A stretch of DNA of 64,000 bases from Brevibacillus fulvus (GCF_016908525.1 NZ_JAFBEB010000001.1:374501-438500), one strand, 5' to 3'; positions 37,182-46,550 are shown, numbered from the stretch's first letter. Translations and numbers: made by a program. The notes: generated by a model not told the origin, from the sequence alone.

Positions 37182-37709
37182 CTACGACAAAAAATAGGCG
37201 CGCACTTCTTTCCAGTTATTGACCCGGACATAGCCCGTTTCGTGAATGTTATGAGGGGCGGTAAACAGGATGCCCTGTCCACAAAAGTTGGGGAAATGTT
37301 TCACATTGTCATCAATCAGGTAATCGGCATGGATAATACTTTTATTTCCGCAGAAAACGAAGTTCATATCGTTCAAGAAGGGGAAATGTTCCCGCAGCCA
37401 GGCATATTTGTCGGCGAAGGAATTGGGCACCTCCATCGCGGCAGTGGCGATAAAAATCTCGTAATGCTCACTCAGTTCGCGAATCACTTCCTGACTGTCT
37501 TCCATCACTTTCAAATCGCGGAAAAATGAATCCTGATCAAAGTAAGCGGAGATTTGCTCGGCCAAATGCGGGCGCAAATCCCGCAATTTCTTTCCTTGCA
37601 AATCAGCGACCGTCAGGTTTTCCTGGTAATCGCGGTTGAACAATTCCAAATGTTTGCTGACGGCATCGGCCATCACTTCGTCCATATCAATGGCGATTCT
37701 CTTTTTCAA
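37182..37709 (-). CDS. 5'(3')-deoxyribonucleotidase (NT5C type HAD phosphatase)
   Basis: A 175-residue HAD-fold phosphatase dephosphorylating (deoxy)nucleoside monophosphates. The nucleophile motif IAIDMDEVMAD opens the protein, motif II IATAA follows near 80, and DYLIDDNVKHF gives the metal-binding acids of motif IV. TTG 37709 is chosen because GGAGGGG lies eight bases upstream; the frame continues to 37847 but without ribosome site and with an untypical N-terminus. Single gene between terminators. Confidence 0.88.
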   Translation of the reverse strand: MKKRIAIDMDEVMADAVSKHLELFNRDYQENLTVADLQGKKLRDLRPHLAEQISAYFDQDSFFRDLKVMEDSQEVIRELSEHYEIFIATAAMEVPNSFADKYAWLREHFPFLNDMNFVFCGNKSIIHADYLIDDNVKHFPNFCGQGILFTAPHNIHETGYVRVNNWKEVRAYFLS

Positions 37710-37863
37710 GCTTCTCACCCCTCCAGCATTTTGCTCCACCGGAATGTTTCGGCGGATCGCACTACACATTGTAAATAATCCCATATCTGCTTTGCTTGTG
37801 CAATGAAAAGTATTCAGGTGATTAGAGCGTTCGCTGTTTTTTGGCAAACAAAAAATAGAGCGC

Positions 37864-37891
37864 TTGACAAATAAACGGGAATGAATATAAT
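37864..37891 (+). promoter_or_regulatory. Sigma-A promoter of the siderophore-binding protein gene
   Basis: TTGACA (37864-37869) and TATAAT (37886-37891) are both consensus, 16 bases apart. The Fur box lies just downstream. Confidence 0.88.
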
Positions 37892-37910
37892 CAAAAGTGT
37901 TCGACTAATT

Positions 37911-37929
37911 GATAATGAATATCATTATC
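37911..37929 (+). promoter_or_regulatory. Fur box (iron repressor binding site)
   Basis: GATAATGAATATCATTATC matches the classical 19-base Fur consensus GATAATGATAATCATTATC at 17 positions and is nearly palindromic. About 15-20 bases after the predicted transcription start, it would block transcription when iron is plentiful. Confidence 0.9.
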
Positions 37930-38050
37930 GAATGTTCTGTTGGCCAATTACATAGCCAGCTCATCGCCAGGAAGCTGCTACAATAACGCAACTGGCATTT
38001 GAAGATGAGTCGGGCGAATTACAACATCAAAACGCAAAGAGGTGCTTATC

Positions 38051-39034
38051 ATGAAGAAAAAACTGCTTTCCATTTTATTTACCGGCCTGTTGGCGGTCTT
38101 CACCGCGGCTTGCGGTACCAACAGTGCCGCTCCTGCACCGGCCGCCAATGCGACGGCAGCTACAGCCGCTGCACAGCCGGGTGAGGAAGAATTGACGATT
38201 AAACATCAGCTGGGCGAGACGAAAGTGAAGAAAAATCCGCAAAAAGTCGTGGTGTTTGATTTTGGCGTACTGGATTCCCTCGACAAATTGGGCGTGGAAG
38301 TAACCGGCGTGCCGCAAAACAATATTCCCGCTTATCTCTCCAAATATAAAGACAGCAAATATGCGAACGTAGGCGGATTGAAAGAGCCTGACTTTGAAAA
38401 AATCAATGAAATCGGTCCGGATTTGATCATTATTTCCGGAAGACAACAGGACTCCTATGAAGAGTTCAGCAAGATTGCCCCTACTTTATACATGGCTGTT
38501 GACACCAGCAAGTATATGGAGTCGTTTACCGACAACATGAAGACGCTGGGACAAATTTTTGGCAAGGAAGCCGCGGTCGATGAAGCGCTGGCTCAATTGA
38601 ACGACACGATCAAAAGCGTCCACGAGAAAGTGACGGCAACCGGTAAAAACGCGTTGATCATCCTGGCCAATGAAGGAAAGGTAAGCGCGTACGGAGCTGG
38701 TTCCCGCTTTGGAATTATCCACGACCTGCTCGGATTTGTTCCGGTTGATCCGAATATTGAAGCTTCGACGCACGGACAAAGCATCTCGTTTGAGTACATC
38801 GCTGAAAAAGATCCCGATTACTTGTTTGTCATTGACCGGGGCGCAGTGGTTACGACAGGGAACAGCAGTTCACCGGCAAAACAAGTGATCGAAAACGATT
38901 TGGTTAAACAGACCAAAGCATACAAAGACGGTCATATCGTCTATCTCGATCCGAACTACTGGTACTTGTCCGGAGGTGGTTTGCTCTCTGTGCAAGCGAT
39001 GATCGATGAAGTGGCCAACAGCGTGAAGGAATAG
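38051..39034 (+). CDS. Siderophore ABC transporter substrate-binding lipoprotein (YclQ/FatB-like)
   Basis: A 327-residue class III binding protein for ferric siderophores. The lipobox FTAACG anchors it at the membrane. The two-lobe fold with a long helix is recognised by KNPQKVVVFDFGVLDSLDKLGV, VGGLKEPDFEKINEIGPDLIIISGRQ and the C-terminal YLDPNYWYLSGGG, closest to the catecholate (petrobactin) YclQ branch. ATG 38051 is chosen with AAAGAGGTG upstream. It is under a Fur box, so iron starvation induces it. No permease or ATPase gene accompanies it and a terminator follows; it must share a transporter encoded elsewhere. Confidence 0.92.
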   Translation: MKKKLLSILFTGLLAVFTAACGTNSAAPAPAANATAATAAAQPGEEELTIKHQLGETKVKKNPQKVVVFDFGVLDSLDKLGVEVTGVPQNNIPAYLSKYKDSKYANVGGLKEPDFEKINEIGPDLIIISGRQQDSYEEFSKIAPTLYMAVDTSKYMESFTDNMKTLGQIFGKEAAVDEALAQLNDTIKSVHEKVTATGKNALIILANEGKVSAYGAGSRFGIIHDLLGFVPVDPNIEASTHGQSISFEYIAEKDPDYLFVIDRGAVVTTGNSSSPAKQVIENDLVKQTKAYKDGHIVYLDPNYWYLSGGGLLSVQAMIDEVANSVKE

Positions 39035-39041
39035 GAAACTG

Positions 39042-39083
39042 CGGGGCATCCTCCGACCGAGTCGGGGAGAAGCCCCGTTTTTT
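39042..39083 (+). terminator. Terminator of the siderophore-binding protein gene
   Basis: CGGGGC (39042-39047) pairs with GCCCCG (39072-39077), with inner TCCGAC/GTCGGGGA pairing, then seven T residues. Confidence 0.9.
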
Positions 39084-39199
39084 TCTATGAATGGCAAAAG
39101 TGCAAGAAGAACGGAGTTGAAACTTGTAAAAGTGTTCAAACAGAAGGTAAGATAGAAAGGGAAAATAGATCCAATTTACAATCAGGAGGGAACAGAACC

Positions 39200-39919
39200 A
39201 TGGATTTTCAAGGAAAAACCGCCATTGTTACCGGAGCAGGCAAAGGAATCGGCCGTGCGATCGCCTTGGCTTTGGCTAAAGAAGGAGTAAACGTCGGCTT
39301 AATCGCCCGCACTTCTGCCGATCTGGAGGAAGTGGCCCAAGAAATTACACATACATATGGCACAAAAGCAAGCATCGCTGCCGCGGATATTTCGAAACGT
39401 GCAGAAGTGGAAGCAGCCTGTGACAAAATCAAGGCGGAACTGGGTGCGATCGATATTTTGATCAATAACGCCGGAATTGCCAGCTTCGGAAAAGTGACGG
39501 AGATGGACCCGCAAGTATGGGAGCAAATTATTCAAGTAAACCTGATGGGAACTTATTATATGACTTATACCGTTTTGCCGCAGATGATTGAGCGGGGCAG
39601 CGGACATATTATTAATATTTCTTCTACCGCCGGCGAACGCGGTTTTGCCACCGGCTCTGCGTATTGCGCTTCCAAAGCGGCCGTGCTTGGGTTGACTGAA
39701 TCGGTTTTGCAGGAAGTCCGCAAGCACAATATTCGGGTGACCGCGCTGACACCAAGTACCGTCAATACTGAACTGTCGGTGAACACGGGATTGATCAAAG
39801 GCGATGAAACCGAGATGCTGCAGCCGGAAGATGTAGCCGAACTGGCGTTGGCCACACTTCGCTTGCCGGAGCGCGTTTTTGTGAAAGCAGCGGGCATCTG
39901 GACGACCAATCCAAAATAA
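39200..39919 (+). CDS. yoxD: Short-chain dehydrogenase YoxD (3-ketoacyl-ACP reductase-like)
   Basis: A 239-residue classical SDR. The NADP loop is TGAGKGIGRA, the structural NNAG is in ILINNAGIASFG, and the catalytic Ser-Tyr-Lys occur in NISSTAGERG and AYCASKAA. The stretch QEVRKHNIRVTALTPSTVNT and the C-terminal AGIWTTNP fit B. subtilis YoxD closely. It resembles FabG but its real substrate is not known. Single-gene unit. Confidence 0.9.
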   Translation: MDFQGKTAIVTGAGKGIGRAIALALAKEGVNVGLIARTSADLEEVAQEITHTYGTKASIAAADISKRAEVEAACDKIKAELGAIDILINNAGIASFGKVTEMDPQVWEQIIQVNLMGTYYMTYTVLPQMIERGSGHIINISSTAGERGFATGSAYCASKAAVLGLTESVLQEVRKHNIRVTALTPSTVNTELSVNTGLIKGDETEMLQPEDVAELALATLRLPERVFVKAAGIWTTNPK

Positions 39920-39929
39920 TGGACAAGCC

Positions 39930-39969
39930 AAAGGCTGTTCCTTGTCTGAGCAGGGAACAGCCTTTTTTT
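39930..39969. terminator. Terminator of yoxD, probably also used by the opposing operon
   Basis: AAAGGCTGTTCC (39930-39941) pairs with GGAACAGCCTTT (39954-39965), then TTTTG on the plus strand. It also lies just past the last minus-strand gene. Confidence 0.88.
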
Positions 39970-39977
39970 GTCTAGGT

Positions 39978-40115
39978 TTATGCTTTTTTGTTGTTGTCCG
40001 GATGAAGATGTTGTTGCAGGAGTTGGTAAAAACGTCGCCACGCTTCCGGCATCTCCGCCTGATTGGGCAGGGGAATGGGAGGCTCGGGCTGCGTCTTTTT
40101 TTCTTCCACATCCAT
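39978..40115 (-). CDS. Small hypothetical protein, 45 residues, last gene of the helicase operon
   Basis: ATG 40115 to TAA 39978-39980 encodes MDVEEKKTQPEPPIPLPNQA followed by EMPEAWRRFYQLLQQHLHPDNNKKA. The N-terminal half is Pro/Glu-rich, the C-terminal half one amphipathic helix with Trp and Tyr. AAGGACAGGTGA precedes the ATG, and it begins 18 bases after the SNF2 helicase stop, before a terminator, so it belongs to that operon. No family recognised. Confidence 0.6.
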   Translation of the reverse strand: MDVEEKKTQPEPPIPLPNQAEMPEAWRRFYQLLQQHLHPDNNKKA

Positions 40116-40133
40116 ATGGGTTCACCTGTCCTT

Positions 40134-42968
40134 TTAATCAATCCATTCTTTGCGCAATCGAAACAAATCGTGCAGCTCGCTTGTGGACAGCTCGGTAATC
40201 CATTGCTCACCGCTGCCTACGATTTTGTCGCTTAAGCTCAGTTTTCGCTCCATCAACTCATCGATCCGTTCCTCAATGGTCCCCAGTGTCACAAATTTGT
40301 AGACATGGACGTTCCGTTTCTGCCCAATCCGATAAGCGCGGTCGGTCGCCTGATTCTCCACGGCCGGGTTCCACCAGCGGTCAATATGAAAAACATGATT
40401 GGCTTCTGTCAAATTTAAACCGACTCCACCGGCACGCAACGACAAGATAAATACTTGCGGCCGATATGGATCATTCTCGTCGCTGTTTTGAAATTGGGAG
40501 ATCATTTCGTCCCGTTTCGCTTTCGGCGTGCCGCCGTGCAGGAACAGAACCGGACCGTACCCTTCTTCGGTCAGCAGTTGTTGAAGCAGATGGCCCATTT
40601 GCAGATATTGCGTAAAGATCAGGCAGCGCTCCTTGTTTTTTCTGATGTCTTCAAGCATTTCCAGCAGCCGTTCCACTTTATGGGAGCGTTGTTTGGATTG
40701 CGGGCCGGGTGCAGCCTGCAAGATCAGGCTGGGATGATCGCAGATCTGCTTCAGCCGGGTCAATGTCGTTAGAATGATCCCGCGCCGCTCCATTGGCGTG
40801 AGCTGTTCCAAACGGGCAAACATATCCTGGATGGCGGATTCATACAACGCTCCTTGTTCGGCGGTCAACGGCACGTATTCCTTGCTTTCCAGTTTATCCG
40901 GCAAATCAAGTTGAATGGCTGGATCATTTTTCACCCGGCGCAACAGGAAGGGGTGAATCAGCCGATGAATTTGCTCCAGTAACGCTTGATCCTGGTTTCG
41001 CTCGATCGGCTGAACATAGCGCAGCGAAAAGTCGCGCAGTCCGCCCAAATAGCCGGGATTGAGAAACTCGAAGATCGACCATAACTCGGTCAAGCGGTTT
41101 TCGATCGGCGTTCCGGTCATAGCGATCCGATGATGGGCCGTCAATCCGCGAATTGCCGTCGCCTGTTTCGTGTAGGCGTTTTTGATATGCTGAGCTTCAT
41201 CGAGACAAATCGTACTCCACTGAACGGAGGAGAGCTCTTCCTGATCAAGATGGGAAAGAGCGTACGAAGTAATGACCAAATCGGCATCCCGCACATTTTC
41301 CGCAAACGATTGGCCTTTTGTGCGCCCCGGTCCGTAGTGGAGGACGATGTTCAAGGAAGGAGCAAAGCGCTCGAGTTCCTTTTGCCAGTTGCCGATGACG
41401 GAGGTCGGGCAAATCAGCAAGGACGGCGCTTCGATCAATCCGCGTTCTTTGCGATGCAGCAAATAGCAGATAAACTGAACGGTCTTGCCCAAGCCCATGT
41501 CGTCGGCAAGACAGGCGCCAAGCCCGAACTGTCCCATAAACAGCAGCCAGGAGGTCCCTTCCAGTTGATACTTTCGCAACGTTCCTTGGAAACCGGCCGG
41601 TTGCTCGATCAGCGGGATTTTCTCAATTGCTTGCAATTGGTGGATGAGAGACAGCAGTTGTCGATCCAGTTCGACCGTAAAAGGCACTTGTTGCTCGTCA
41701 AATTCATCGGGCAGTTCTTCACCGGTCTCTTGCCCCAGCAAATATTGCTGCATAATCTCGCGAAAGGTCAAGGTCTTCTTCGTTTTCGCTAATTTCCAGG
41801 TTTCCCGCAACTGAGAGAGCAGAGCGGGGGTCAGCTGAATCCATTGTCCGCGAATTTGCAGCAAACGCTGGTTTTGCGCGAGTATCTCCTCGAATTCTTG
41901 CTCGCTCAGTTCTAGTGAACCGATCGCGACTTTCCATTCAAAGTTCATCACTTGGGAGAGGCCAAAGAATGACTGTCTCGCCGCTCCTACCGAAGTTCTC
42001 ACTTTTGCTTTCAAACGCGGCTTTGCCCGCTGAACCTGTTCCCACCAGGCCGGCAAGAAGACGTGAATGCCCGCCTGCACCAGCTGGAGGCTGGCTTCAT
42101 TGAGAAAACTCCATGCTTGATCAGTCGTCAACTGGTGCCGCACATGCAGGGGAGATGCCTCCTCGTAAAGCCAAGGAATGATTTCCCCGCACAGCTGCAA
42201 ATCGTGGGTAACCCGCTCCCAGTGCTCAATCCAGCCAGCGGGGAGTTGTTCTACCGGTTGCAATGAGTTGGCGATGCGAAGCGGATAGATGCGTTCCGGC
42301 AGCTCTCGATCTTGCAAAATGATGTTAAGCGACCAGTCCTGTTCACCCGCAGTTGGTTCCATCAACTGCAGACAAGTGCGAAACGGAGTCGGATCAGGCA
42401 ACAGGCCGATCGATTGCAGCCAATCGGTTTCCTGCAGCAGAGGAGAGATTTGCTCACCGCTGGCATACAAAGCCGGAAACTGGTTCTGAACGACGGTCCA
42501 GGCGAGATCAAGCTCACGCTGTTCCGCAATCGCTTCGTTAATGAGCAGCGTAAGCCAGCGATTGGTGCGTGGCTGAATGGTCTCATCGACTGACAGCAGT
42601 TTCCAGCCGATTTGCCGCTGCTTCCAAGCAGCCAGATCGGGTATGAACATGCCGGTTTGCAAGGCGTTCGCGATCTGCAGTGCTATCTCGGCAACCTCCC
42701 GGAGCACATCGTCATAAACCAGCGTGATGTGCTGCAAATAAGGAGTCTGTGCAAACAAACGGTACGCTTCCGCCGGGCTGAGCTTAATCCCGCCATCCTC
42801 AGTCTTCTCGATAAAAGTACCATAAAAAGAGGGGTCATCCCAGGCAAACAGCAGACCGGATAAAGCCTCACCTGCAATCGGTTGCTGAAGATGGGAGAGC
42901 CCGCGAATCAGTAAAAAATCATCGGGTAATTGTTCTCCGCTAAGATAAACGGTGCTGTTCACACTCAT
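40134..42968 (-). CDS. SNF2-family DNA-dependent ATPase/helicase (YwqA-like)
   Basis: A 944-residue protein. The N-terminal 450 residues are a bacterial SNF2-associated region without catalytic motifs. The two-lobe ATPase begins near 480 with motif I DDMGLGKTVQF, Walker B LDEAQHIKN, motif III TGTPIENRLTELWS, motif V RAGGVGLNLTEANHV and motif VI QATDRAYRIGQ. Such enzymes remodel protein-DNA complexes, for example RNA polymerase. It overlaps by four bases with the SWIM gene upstream, as in the B. subtilis ywqB-ywqA pair. Function in Bacilli is not established. Confidence 0.93.
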   Translation of the reverse strand: MSVNSTVYLSGEQLPDDFLLIRGLSHLQQPIAGEALSGLLFAWDDPSFYGTFIEKTEDGGIKLSPAEAYRLFAQTPYLQHITLVYDDVLREVAEIALQIANALQTGMFIPDLAAWKQRQIGWKLLSVDETIQPRTNRWLTLLINEAIAEQRELDLAWTVVQNQFPALYASGEQISPLLQETDWLQSIGLLPDPTPFRTCLQLMEPTAGEQDWSLNIILQDRELPERIYPLRIANSLQPVEQLPAGWIEHWERVTHDLQLCGEIIPWLYEEASPLHVRHQLTTDQAWSFLNEASLQLVQAGIHVFLPAWWEQVQRAKPRLKAKVRTSVGAARQSFFGLSQVMNFEWKVAIGSLELSEQEFEEILAQNQRLLQIRGQWIQLTPALLSQLRETWKLAKTKKTLTFREIMQQYLLGQETGEELPDEFDEQQVPFTVELDRQLLSLIHQLQAIEKIPLIEQPAGFQGTLRKYQLEGTSWLLFMGQFGLGACLADDMGLGKTVQFICYLLHRKERGLIEAPSLLICPTSVIGNWQKELERFAPSLNIVLHYGPGRTKGQSFAENVRDADLVITSYALSHLDQEELSSVQWSTICLDEAQHIKNAYTKQATAIRGLTAHHRIAMTGTPIENRLTELWSIFEFLNPGYLGGLRDFSLRYVQPIERNQDQALLEQIHRLIHPFLLRRVKNDPAIQLDLPDKLESKEYVPLTAEQGALYESAIQDMFARLEQLTPMERRGIILTTLTRLKQICDHPSLILQAAPGPQSKQRSHKVERLLEMLEDIRKNKERCLIFTQYLQMGHLLQQLLTEEGYGPVLFLHGGTPKAKRDEMISQFQNSDENDPYRPQVFILSLRAGGVGLNLTEANHVFHIDRWWNPAVENQATDRAYRIGQKRNVHVYKFVTLGTIEERIDELMERKLSLSDKIVGSGEQWITELSTSELHDLFRLRKEWID

Positions 42969-44581
42969 GTAATGATATTTCCTCTCCTTAATTCCTCTTG
43001 AAAAGCGCGCAGGCGGCTATGTTTGGCCGTCAACTGTTCAATGTAGCTCTTCCAACGCTCTTTTTGCTGGGCTTTATTGAAACAAGCGCGCAATTTTTTG
43101 ATTAACCGTACCGCCGACTTGTAGGCGGCGCGGTTTCGCTGTTCCAGCAAACGATTGATCTCCCCGATATAGTAGGGGAGCAACAGGTCCGGACGGAGCG
43201 ACTCGATCAGTTTCAGATGATCCGAACTGATCTCCAGATATGAGACCTGATTGGATAGCTGCAGGTCGATCCACTCACGGTAATGCTGATGTTCCAACAA
43301 ATGGGCGGAATATTGGTAAAGGCTTCTTGGCAAAAACCGTTTCAGTACGCTGCCCCAGCGCTGCTGCTGGTTCGTTTCCTGCAAAGCTTCGTGCCATAAG
43401 CCAAGGATCAAGCGAAAGTCTTGGCTGTCGGCTTCGCCAATTACTTCGCACAGCTCATCCAGCCATTCCAGCACACGTTGCCACTCATTGCGCCGGCCAA
43501 ATGCTTTCAAATAAAACAGATAAAAGGCAAGCGACAGATTGCCCCATTCTCGCCATTGGGCCAAAGCCGCCTGATCTTCTCCAGTGACGACGGACAAATG
43601 GCTAAGCATCAGCAGCAATTTTCGCCTTTCTTGTGCCGACAGATCGGGACGAGCCAATTGCCGCTGCAAATCGGTTCGTTCGGTCTCGATCCAGGCTGGC
43701 TGGTTAAACAAAAACCACCACAACAGACGATAGACAAACAGCCAGTTGATGACCCGCGAATCCATCGATCGGATCTCCTTGACCTTTTGCAAAGTATCCT
43801 CGAGATAAGACGGGTAAGCGTCGCGCAAAGCGGCGATGTCCGTTGCCAACAAGCTGGCTTCCAGCTGGTTGACGAATTGCTCGCTGATCCGCGACAGTTC
43901 CAGATACAAATAGGAAGTGGCGGACAAGTTTTCTCGCTGTACGTACTGTTGAATCGCCAGCAAATGAAACAGGCTGGCGTGAATGGCAAATAATTGGGCC
44001 AGCGGTTTCGGCCAGTTCTCGCTGACGGTCAACGCGCGTTGGTAGCTAGTGGTCAGTTCAGCAGCTATCCGGTAAGAATCAATTGTGTTAAACAGCGTTT
44101 CCGTCCAGTCCGCCAAAAAAGACCACCACTGTGCGACGGTCGCATGCTCCGTAATCGTTTTTTCCACTGTCAGGACAGGGGATTGGACCGCAGCCGGGTT
44201 TACCCGGATTTTTGGCACTTGGTACAACATCGAACGAGAAAACGTAAAATTGCGAGGTTTTTTTACTTCCTTCAAGAACGTCTTTGGGTTTGCGAACACG
44301 GAATACATCTGAAAAAAAGTAGCCGTCTGGTGCTTGCAGTAACCGGTGGCAGGGCAGCTGCAAGTACTGCTGACCAAAAAATCCAGATCGATTTCCACAT
44401 GGTAAATACGGGTTCCTTGCACATCGCTCGTAACCAGCGTTCCATCCACAACATGGATGTTGAATACCATTCCGCGGGAAAAATAGTCATAGCCTTGTTC
44501 GATTATAGGTGCGTCAATTTGATCGGCAACTTGTTCGGCTAGGTGCAAAACTTGCTCCCGGCTTAGTTCCTTTTGCAGCAT
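42965..44581 (-). CDS. SWIM zinc-finger protein (YwqB-like)
   Basis: A 538-residue protein with a SWIM motif C-x-C-x5-C-x-H (CSCPATGYCKH, near residue 75-85) and a long helical remainder rich in Trp, Leu and Gln without known domains. SWIM fingers bind DNA or protein and travel with SNF2 helicases; the four-base overlap with the helicase gene suggests a two-subunit machine. The start at 44581 is followed by MLQKELSREQ. Confidence 0.88.
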   Translation of the reverse strand: MLQKELSREQVLHLAEQVADQIDAPIIEQGYDYFSRGMVFNIHVVDGTLVTSDVQGTRIYHVEIDLDFLVSSTCSCPATGYCKHQTATFFQMYSVFANPKTFLKEVKKPRNFTFSRSMLYQVPKIRVNPAAVQSPVLTVEKTITEHATVAQWWSFLADWTETLFNTIDSYRIAAELTTSYQRALTVSENWPKPLAQLFAIHASLFHLLAIQQYVQRENLSATSYLYLELSRISEQFVNQLEASLLATDIAALRDAYPSYLEDTLQKVKEIRSMDSRVINWLFVYRLLWWFLFNQPAWIETERTDLQRQLARPDLSAQERRKLLLMLSHLSVVTGEDQAALAQWREWGNLSLAFYLFYLKAFGRRNEWQRVLEWLDELCEVIGEADSQDFRLILGLWHEALQETNQQQRWGSVLKRFLPRSLYQYSAHLLEHQHYREWIDLQLSNQVSYLEISSDHLKLIESLRPDLLLPYYIGEINRLLEQRNRAAYKSAVRLIKKLRACFNKAQQKERWKSYIEQLTAKHSRLRAFQEELRRGNIIT

Positions 44582-44668
44582 ATGGATCCTCCGCTCGAAG
44601 TCTTATCCTTTCATTATAACCAATTATGGGCAGAGGTCACAATTGAAAACGTAGCAAACACCACGCTT

Positions 44669-45790
44669 TTATCTTACCGGGGTCGTCCGGTTAATCGCCT
44701 TGCTCAACGTATCGTCGAGGACATGGGCATATTGCATCGTCGTATCGATTTTGGAATGGCCCAGCTGCGCCTGCAGTTGATGAGGATCAGGATTCAGACG
44801 CAGAAATTGGGTAGCAAAACTGTGGCGCAACTTATGTACGGACAAATCGGGCACGCCGAACGCCTTTCCGTATTTTTTCACCATTTTTTGCACAGAGCGC
44901 AACTCAATCCGATGTCCGGTCGGATTGGACGGGGAGCATGCCAGAAAAACCGCTTCCTCTTGCTCGGACGGCTTGTATTTATGCCGATTTTCCAAATAGC
45001 GGACGAGATAGGCTTTGCCCCAGTCGCTGAAAAAGGGAGCGTCCTCCTTTTTGCCTTTGCGCGTTATTTTTACCTGGTTCTTTTCCAGAATGAGATCGGA
45101 CAAGTTCAGATTGATCACTTCAGACACACGAAAACCGCCAGACAGGATCAAAGCGATGATGGCTGTGTCCCGTTCCCGGTTTAGCAAATGGTATTGTTGC
45201 TTTTTCATCGTGTCGCAATAGCGAAGATAGCCGGAGTAAACAAAATCGACAAATTGTTGGATCTCCTCGTCAATAAGAATTTTCGCCCTGATCGCATGGG
45301 CACGGGCGAGCGGCGTCATCGCTTCGCTGGACACTTGTATTTTGGCCATGACATTGCGCGTCAGGTACGATTCTCCGTGTTCGTCTTCCGACAGTGCGGA
45401 CAAATAATAAAAGAGCGATTTCAAACTGGAAATTTTCCGGTTGATCGTATGGTCACTGTACTCCTTGCCAGCGCTTTTGGTCGGTTTCTTGAGAAAAATC
45501 GAGCGCTGAAACAGATGAGATTCCGCCAAATAGCGCAAATAGCTTTCCAGATCCTCCTTTTTCAGGCGGTTTAAATCTTCGAGGGTGATCGCCTTGATCT
45601 GCTTGGCTGCTGTCAATCCTTCCGCGATCATCCACTGAAAAAAGTACTGATAATCGCGCAAATAGGCCAGCAGCGTAGAAGGAGATTGCTTCTTGGCTTT
45701 TTTATGTTCAATATATTTTTCCACAAACCAGGGGAATTGTTCCATCTCGTGCAGCAATGCAAGCGCATCGCGCTGTCTGGTCACTGACAA
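44669..45790 (-). CDS. xerS: Tyrosine recombinase XerS-like
   Basis: A 373-residue site-specific recombinase. An N-terminal SAM-like core-binding domain (about 18-150) precedes the catalytic domain with Arg in SGGFRVSEV, Lys in TRKGKKED, H-x2-R in VHKLRHSFAT, His in LGHSKIDTT and the nucleophile Tyr in MQYAHV. Length and the insert in the catalytic domain match XerS, the single-protein dimer-resolving recombinase named in streptococci, also annotated in Bacilli. TTG 45790 starts behind GGTGGTGAT. I saw no dif-like site near it and no integrase context. Confidence 0.88.
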   Translation of the reverse strand: MSVTRQRDALALLHEMEQFPWFVEKYIEHKKAKKQSPSTLLAYLRDYQYFFQWMIAEGLTAAKQIKAITLEDLNRLKKEDLESYLRYLAESHLFQRSIFLKKPTKSAGKEYSDHTINRKISSLKSLFYYLSALSEDEHGESYLTRNVMAKIQVSSEAMTPLARAHAIRAKILIDEEIQQFVDFVYSGYLRYCDTMKKQQYHLLNRERDTAIIALILSGGFRVSEVINLNLSDLILEKNQVKITRKGKKEDAPFFSDWGKAYLVRYLENRHKYKPSEQEEAVFLACSPSNPTGHRIELRSVQKMVKKYGKAFGVPDLSVHKLRHSFATQFLRLNPDPHQLQAQLGHSKIDTTMQYAHVLDDTLSKAINRTTPVR

Positions 45791-45885
45791 ACTATATCAC
45801 CACCAATCACTGTTCTTGCTAAAATTTTACTTCAAAACAGCGGGGCGAACAAGCATTCTCCAGCGAGCCAACGGGCCCGTTCAAA

Positions 45886-45929
45886 CCAAAAAAAGAAGAC
45901 CGTTCAAGATGCAACGGCTTGAACGGTCT
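45886..45929 (-). terminator. Terminator of the cupin gene (minus strand)
   Basis: AGACCGTTCAAG (45897-45908) pairs with CTTGAACGGTCT (45918-45929). Read on the minus strand it is followed by TCTTTTTTT and lies ten bases after the cupin stop. Confidence 0.88.
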
Positions 45930-45938
45930 GGCGGAAAC

Positions 45939-46469
45939 TTATTCGTCCGGAGTCAATCGCTTGATAATCGCTTCGTGTGCCGGATACTTCTCTAAAAGTT
46001 CATTACGAGTGAACAATTCAAAATCCTCGTATTCAAAGCCGGGGGAGACCATACAGCCAACCAGCGAGTATGTATCCGGCTGATTCACCGCCGAGCCGAA
46101 AATGCTGTTTTTCGGGGCCAACGCCTGCGGTACCTCGCCATTTTCAATATCCAGCCCCAGTTTGACCGTCTCCAGCCGGCCATCTTCGTGAATGATATAA
46201 ATGGTCAGCGAACTGCCGGCGTGATAGTACCAAAGTTCATCCGATTTCAAACGATGAAAGTGGGACACTTCATCCGATGGCAACAAAAAGTAGATGCTGG
46301 TGGCCAAAAGGCGTTTGCCCGCAAACGAAACGGACAGTTCCTGATCGCTGATTTGTTCGCTCGAACGATATATTTGCCGAAAGTATCCTCCTTCCTCGTG
46401 TGCGGTTAGCTGCAAATGTTTTTTCCAGTATTCAGCCGTTTTTGCCTGGCTGTGTTCAGCTTGACTCAT
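45939..46469 (-). CDS. Cupin domain protein, DUF985
   Basis: A 176-residue single-domain cupin. The family signatures are HEEGGYFRQIYRS, the metal-binding-like SHFHRLKSDELWYYHAGSS and SPGFEYEDFEL. DUF985 proteins are widespread; a catalytic role has not been settled. It stands alone, with its own terminator. Confidence 0.88.
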   Translation of the reverse strand: MSQAEHSQAKTAEYWKKHLQLTAHEEGGYFRQIYRSSEQISDQELSVSFAGKRLLATSIYFLLPSDEVSHFHRLKSDELWYYHAGSSLTIYIIHEDGRLETVKLGLDIENGEVPQALAPKNSIFGSAVNQPDTYSLVGCMVSPGFEYEDFELFTRNELLEKYPAHEAIIKRLTPDE

Positions 46470-46550
46470 TGCGGTACCTCCATCTTTCAGTTAGTTGCTC
46501 TTCTCCATTAAACCATAAGACCAGCCTGCCTTGCATACCTGATCGGTTGC

